Source: Megalonaias nervosa (taxonomy: Eukaryota; Mollusca; Bivalvia; Unionida; Unionidae). Taken from it: a stretch of DNA of 64,000 nucleotides. The notes below the pieces were generated by a model that saw only the letters and a program-made list of their open reading frames with translations, had not been told where the DNA came from and did no database searches. Shown here one piece after another: positions 59,760-64,000 of this stretch. Every line of letters starts with the position of its first letter. Positions within the stretch are counted from its first letter, which is position 1. A program made the position numbers and the translations under genes. The DNA is taken from NCBI GenBank assembly GCA_016617855.1, contig JAECUM010012886.1, forward strand, positions 1-64,000. Reading direction: 5' to 3'.

Positions 59760-60862
59760 CCATGTGGCCCTACAAGATGGAGCTACCGGTTTCCCAGTCA
59801 AACTCCACTACCCACAAGCACATTGAAAATTACATGTACGAGAGTTGCTGCTGGCGCTTCGTGAAGTATGTGGAACTAGAAGTAAATATTTATAAGTCTC
59901 GCCCATTAGAACACAGAGCTACATATCGACACCAAAGTGTATTATGCCGCGGTCTCACTTCAATATGAAAAACGTCGAGGACCGAGTTTTGAGTGGGCCA
60001 TCCTGTCCGATAACGTTAACCGGCCAGGCAAGTACAGTCAGCACCTGGACCAGGTGAACTTTGAAGGAATCTACTTTCCAATGAACGTTTCCGATTTCTG
60101 CAAGTTCGAGTTCCTCAGCTCGGGGATTGCGATCAGGGACTTTTGTTAAGGGGAGGGGGGAAGGTCTCTACCCACAACGCATTAGTGAGAAAGTAAGACC
60201 ACACGCCATGGACCCGCTTCTAGTATCCTAAGTGGTAGGCACAGCCGACATAAGTCACTACATCTGGGTCAAGGATCTGGACTAAATAGGTACACAAGCA
60301 CAACAAACACGAGTATAAAATTATCATCAGCCGCCGACTTCAGCACTTCTTTAGTCTTTTCGACTTGCTATTGATTCACGCAAAAGATTGCGCCGGCATA
60401 GGTGAGAAACAGTAGCAAGCCGTTATGCCGAAGCTGGGCAAAAACACCATATGGTTCCAGCACCACTACCATACCTTGCGTGTCTCGTACGTTATCCATG
60501 CAGATTTGAGGAGCAGAATGAAGACTTCACGCGCGACACAAGCAAAAACAGTACACAGAAAACTGCCGCCAAAGTTTTGTGCCGCTTTTGCTACTCAGAC
60601 GTCCACTGCGACGAGGCCGCCAAGGACATGGTGTTGTACTGTGGCAAAGAGTCAGTCGCCACCTTTATCAGGAGCCTCATGTACAAGATGGAGGAAATCT
60701 GCGTGGTGTTCAAGAACGCAGCCAAGTTGGTTACGAGCCCGGTCAGCACGAACTTTTTCCAGAGGGCAAAGAGCTGTTACATCTTCTGCAAGCGCGCGTT
60801 GGGAAAGACCTGGTGCGTGACCATTGCCACGTCACAGGCAGATTCCATATCGCGGTAGCAGA
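59760..60862 (+). pseudogene. Second protein-primed PolB fragment, N-terminal half
   Basis: Plus-strand blocks in order: WRFVKYVELEVNIYKSRPLE (59849-59908), FEWAILSDN (59986-60012), NFEGIYFPM (60057-60083), RISE and MDPLLVS (about 60180-60231), HYIWVKDLD (60256-60283), LLLIHAKDCA (about 60368-60397), then MPKLGKNTIWF (60425) and YVIHADLRS, and finally RDHCHVTGRF (about 60816-60846) after a Cys pair (SCYIF/CK). This order matches the N-terminal/exonuclease half of polymerase B from Polinton-like elements and large invertebrate repeat families. Frames change at least five times. Similarity ends abruptly after VTGRF. GC content is far above the host. It shares no obvious sequence with the polymerase at 10.6 kb, so it is a different lineage. 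Confidence 0.78.
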
Positions 60863-61268
60863 AGTAATGAAAATAAATATCACAGAAATCGTAGTAGTTA
60901 ATGTTCTTGTAATGCTGGTGGTAAAAGTAGTAGTAGCAGTATTGATAATATTAGTAAAAGAAGTAGTAGTGTTAGTGGAATCTGTGGTATTAATAGTATA
61001 CCCTGATAGCATTGATCATTGGTAACAGTTTTGTTCATGGAAGAAAAGAACAGAACATAGACGATGATTATAATCCCAACATAGGCGATGACTATAATCC
61101 CTCCCTCTTTCGTTTTCAACAAAATGGAAACTGCATTATTCTGCATGTCCGTATTTACGTGTATACGTGTGTCAAGTTCAGCACAACTAACTTGCACCAT
61201 ATGAAGCTGAGTACGCACAATAAAATTGCCTTCGAGAGAAAACGCCTAACGTTTCACCAAAAAATCAA

Positions 61269-61270
<2 letters not shown>
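60863..61270. other. Degenerate GTA-rich stretch, no gene
   Basis: Right after the polymerase fragment lies an imperfect GTA/GTT trinucleotide-rich stretch (60885-61010). ORFs on both strands there are low complexity. Confidence 0.5.

Positions 61271-61320
<50 letters not shown>
61271..61320. repeat. CT microsatellite
   Basis: About 24 CT units, flanked by AT-rich DNA. Confidence 0.95.
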
Positions 61321-61323
<3 letters not shown>

Positions 61324-61471
61324 ATTTTTTAAAGCACCAGTTTCGAAGAATGAAAGAAACTGGTAAAAAAAAATTCAATAAATAAAATAAAATAAAGTAG
61401 TGAACATTTTATTTTTATAAACAGAATCGTTGGTAGAAAAAAAATCATACTGACAAAGTCATATGTTATGT

Positions 61472-61620
61472 ACCGCTCCGGTGGCCTAAGTAGTTACAAG
61501 AGTGTCCGTCGCGGATTCGAAACCCGGCCGAGTCATATCAAAGACTTACAAAAATGGTACTAGCAGCTGCGGCATGGTGTCCCAGTGCTGGACATCATTA
61601 AAAAGTGCCACACTACAAAA
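61472..61620 (+). mobile_element. tRNA-Pro-like SINE, 5' part, interrupted by LINE
   Basis: Head ACCGCTCCGGTGGCCTAAG and B-box GCGGATTCGAAACCCGG; the body lacks about 95 bp of the middle. It stops at GTGCCACACTACA, where the consensus continues CTGCAGACATCG, and that continuation is found at about 62316. Confidence 0.8.
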
Positions 61621-62315
61621 TACCGTATACTGATTTTAAACCTAGTATCAAAGAGTCTTTACGTCAGAAGTGGCAGGCATCATAGAATGATGCAGTGAAT
61701 AACAAACTTCATGCCATTAAGCCAACCCTAGGAGAATGGATTCCTTCTTACAGTACCATCCGATGGGAGGAGGTAGTCATTGCAAGAATTCAAATTGGTC
61801 ATACTTATATAACCCATTCCCACATACTAAAAGGAGAAGACCCACCAGAGTGCATTTCTTGCAATGAACCATTCACTGTTAAGCATTTTATGATGGAGTG
61901 TTTTCGACCTCCAACCTACGCGCGATCAGTACTACAATGTGCATGACATGAAGGAACGTTTTGATAAAATAAACGTGACTTGTATTATAGAATTCCTGAA
62001 AATGTAAACATCTATTCTAAGATATAACTTTAATGCTATCACTTTGAGCAGTTTTATGTAATGTATATACCGTCCTTTATTTTAAATACCTTTTCATCTG
62101 TCTTCATTAACATACACCATTTACATTCCCCGTTGATCGGGAAGCTTTATTTATTACCGTTACCATTTTATCGTTTTACCTTCAACTCTGGTTTTATATC
62201 GCTGGTCGATACGAAACCTTTTACCACTTTTAAATGATCCTACATATAACCTTTTGTATGGCGCGAAATAGCCTAACAGTGCTGATGCGCCGTAAAATTG
62301 CAATCAATCAGACAT
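61621..62315 (+). mobile_element. 5'-truncated jockey-like LINE tail inside the SINE
   Basis: ORF end with NKLHAIKPTLGEW, RIQIGHTYITHSHILKGEDP, the Cys-His cluster CISCNEPFTVKHFMMEC (61695-61946) and, after a shift, FDKINVTCIIEFLK (about 61953-62005). This is the zinc-binding C-terminal region typical of jockey-type LINE ORF2. A 3' untranslated part follows, with GGCGCGAAATAGCC and GATGCGCCGTAAAA (inverted GGCGC/GCGCC stem), ending in AATCAATC repeats. Confidence 0.85.
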
Positions 62316-62338
62316 TCGAGCGATATGACTAAAATTCC

Positions 62339-62400
<62 letters not shown>
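62316..62400 (+). mobile_element. SINE 3' end with expanded CA tail
   Basis: CAGACATTCGAGCGATATGACT corresponds to the 3' end of the tRNA-Pro-like SINE. The following (CA) tract of about 30 units (62341-62400) is its tail, grown into a microsatellite. Confidence 0.8.
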
Positions 62401-62403
<3 letters not shown>

Positions 62404-62689
62404 ATTTTACGTAACATTACTTTGTTTAGCAGCCATGAAATGATAACGTACAATGTGTTAGTGAAGCACGTGCAACACTTTAGTACTTCAGTATAGCTAG
62501 TCTTCGTTTAAATGAAATTGATGTTATGTATGTGAATAAAATTTAATGCTTACTTTCTGAATGGAATGAAATGCTGAAAGGTAAATAATAACGTCTACAG
62601 CAGTTATGACGTTAATATTATATCCAGCAGAAATTTCTCATAAAGGTTGACTTCGGAATCTTTTACTTAAGAGAAACAGACAAAAAGAA

Positions 62690-63032
62690 TGTCTGTATGT
62701 GTTTGTGTGTGTGTGCGTGTATATGTGTGCGTGTGATTTGGATTTTGAACGTAGCTTTAACAATTTTTTCAGTCATATTACTACGATGTCTGCATTGTGA
62801 CAGTTTAGAGTGATGTCTAACATCGGGGCATCATGCCGCAGACATGTAGAATAATGTCCCACCCAGTCACATTATCCTGACACCAGACCGACCAGTCCTA
62901 GTACTAACCTCTTGATGCTGAGCGCCAAGCGAAGCAGCTGCAAGTACCATTTTTATACGTCTTTGGTATGACTCGGCTGGGGTTCGAACCCGCGACATCC
63001 CGCATTCGAGGCGGACGCTCTAACCACTTAGG
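62690..63032 (-). mobile_element. tRNA-Pro-like SINE with TG tail
   Basis: Minus-strand copy. Tail tract TGTGTGTGTGTGCGTGTATA at about 62702-62735, body with GGGGCATCATGCCGCAGAC, B-box GGGGTTCGAACCCGC and A-box region ending CCACTTAGGCCCCC near 63032. Confidence 0.88.
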
Positions 63033-63410
63033 CCCCCGAAAAACAGAGATGCAACACTGAACGCATACGGAAGTGGAATTTCTAGAATGGCCGCTATAAA
63101 AGATATTTTCGGAAGATCTCGCCACAATAGCAAGATAATTCATTCAAAACTATTTTAAACCATTGCCTTGCGGATAGTATATGTCAAAAAATGTACCTTA
63201 TCTTTTGTTGCCATGGATGCGAAATACATATTTGAAAAGGCACCCGAAAGCATAAGTTCGACTGTGCAAAATTGTTGTAATAAACGTTATTTATATTATG
63301 TTGATTGTACAAATTTTAAAGATCTATGCAAAGTAATCCAGAATGTTAATGTTTTGCTAGAATGGGCGATTACTCACCCCAATCAATCTGCCCAGTGACG
63401 GACTACCCAT
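63033..63410 (+). CDS. Possible small ORF (61 aa) with TATA box, unrecognised
   Basis: CTATAAAAGATA at 63092-63103 is followed after about 110 bp by an ATG in an ideal context (GTTGCCATGG, 63213) and 61 codons to a TGA at 63396-63398. The peptide begins MDAKYIFEKAPESISS and has two Cys pairs (NCCNK, DC..F..LC). I do not recognise it. It could be a small gene, a first exon, or chance. The SINE just upstream is in the opposite orientation. Confidence 0.3.
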
Positions 63411-63744
63411 TAAGTACACAAAGCACATGTTTAGGGCACCAGCCCAACAGGTACACCAGAAATAATTCAAATTAATTGTTGATGATAACATTGAAAAAAT
63501 TATGTATGACTATTTCGATCTGCATGTACGAGTTTTTTTTTTTTTTATTTGGAATGATGGCAACACTGTTATTTTCCTAATTTTGTTAGCTTTTAATATT
63601 GTTTGTTTTTAGTTTCACCGGGGGGGGGGGGGCACCATCATATTTTCAGTGCTTTGGTCCCTGGAATGCCTTAATCCAGCACTGCATCTGCCGCTGTGGG
63701 AGTTTCATATCACCAAGTTTTACAACACTGTCGTTTGTCGTGAA

Positions 63745-63870
63745 CATAGATTCGAAACACTCTAGAGTGTTATAAACCTAGATGCAAAACACTTTCAAGG
63801 TTTTTGACCCAAGATGCAAAACACTCTAGAGTGTTGTGACCCAAAATGCAAAACATTCTCGAGGGAAACA
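63745..63870. repeat. Imperfect 37-50 bp repeat with 16-bp palindrome
   Basis: Four units of GATGCAAAACACTCTAGAGTG type; two contain the perfect palindrome AACACTCTAGAGTGTT, one reads ACACTTTCAAGG and one ACATTCTCGAGG. Confidence 0.8.
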
Positions 63871-63962
63871 AACAGAGGTTGAAAACAATCCCCTCCAGTT
63901 TTAAAAGACCTACATAACACCTAGTCGGTTTTAATTGATGAGCCCTTGATTTTCAGGAACTG

Positions 63963-64000
63963 GCTCCCAGCATTACGAGGTTTGAGTTAGGAATGGTCGG
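63963..64000 (+). mobile_element. tRNA-Pro-like SINE fragment, cut by window end
   Basis: GCTCCCAGCATTACGAGG and GGAATGGTCGG match the middle of the SINE body (GCTCAGCATTAAGAGG, GGACTGGTCGG). The head is absent. Confidence 0.7.

Noticed and set aside
58918..60149. Host exons in the GC-rich island
   Set aside because: The frames around 59760-60149 match polymerase B blocks in order, and no splice sites are needed to explain them.
61271..61320. Coding Ser-Leu repeat
   Set aside because: It is a CT microsatellite within an otherwise unsupported frame.

Overview
This is an intron/intergenic-type window of an animal nuclear genome: AT-rich, gene-poor, full of microsatellites, minisatellites and transposon debris. 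Two abundant tRNA-derived SINE families point to a lophotrochozoan, most likely a mollusc. One ends in a domain I recognise as Nin-DC-like, known from molluscan SINEs; the other has a tRNA-Pro-like head. The taxon is inferred from repeat types only. No complete host gene is visible. The best host signal is a small exon on the minus strand (22742-22850) that starts a protein resembling type I diacylglycerol kinases. A minus-strand first-exon/promoter region is possible near 56.8-57.0 kb.

The most striking content is viral-like DNA. From about 10.39 to 18.93 kb lies a decayed Maverick/Polinton (adintovirus-like) element, all genes on the plus strand: protein-primed DNA polymerase B, packaging ATPase, a series of related small basic proteins, a proline-rich protein, a retrovirus-like DDE integrase, and a capsid fragment joined directly to the integrase end by an internal deletion. 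Every gene carries stops or frameshifts, yet reading frames stay recognisable over kilobases. TATA-like motifs recur 19-92 bp before most of the ORFs. A second, unrelated polymerase B fragment, in a GC-rich island at 59.76-60.86 kb, shows that another such element once inserted here.

Other mobile DNA, by region: 5.5-9.7 kb, minus strand, a DIRS-type tyrosine-recombinase retrotransposon with RT, RNase H and recombinase remnants. 27.95-30.26 kb, two non-LTR (LINE) remnants, one split by a SINE. 33.3-34.2 kb, minus strand, a decayed Cys-rich (CXC-like) ORF. 37.56-39.42 kb, a LINE split by a solo LTR; a sister solo LTR with a 4-bp target duplication is at 49.78-50.54 kb. 61.62-62.31 kb, a LINE tail inserted into a SINE. 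A palindromic MITE-like repeat occurs about six times between 23.9 and 54.5 kb.

Tandem repeats with units of 18 to about 89 bp are spread over the whole window. Between these features most sequence is featureless AT-rich DNA, noted as such below. The elements do not form a working system: they are fossils, and their nesting gives a relative order of insertion.
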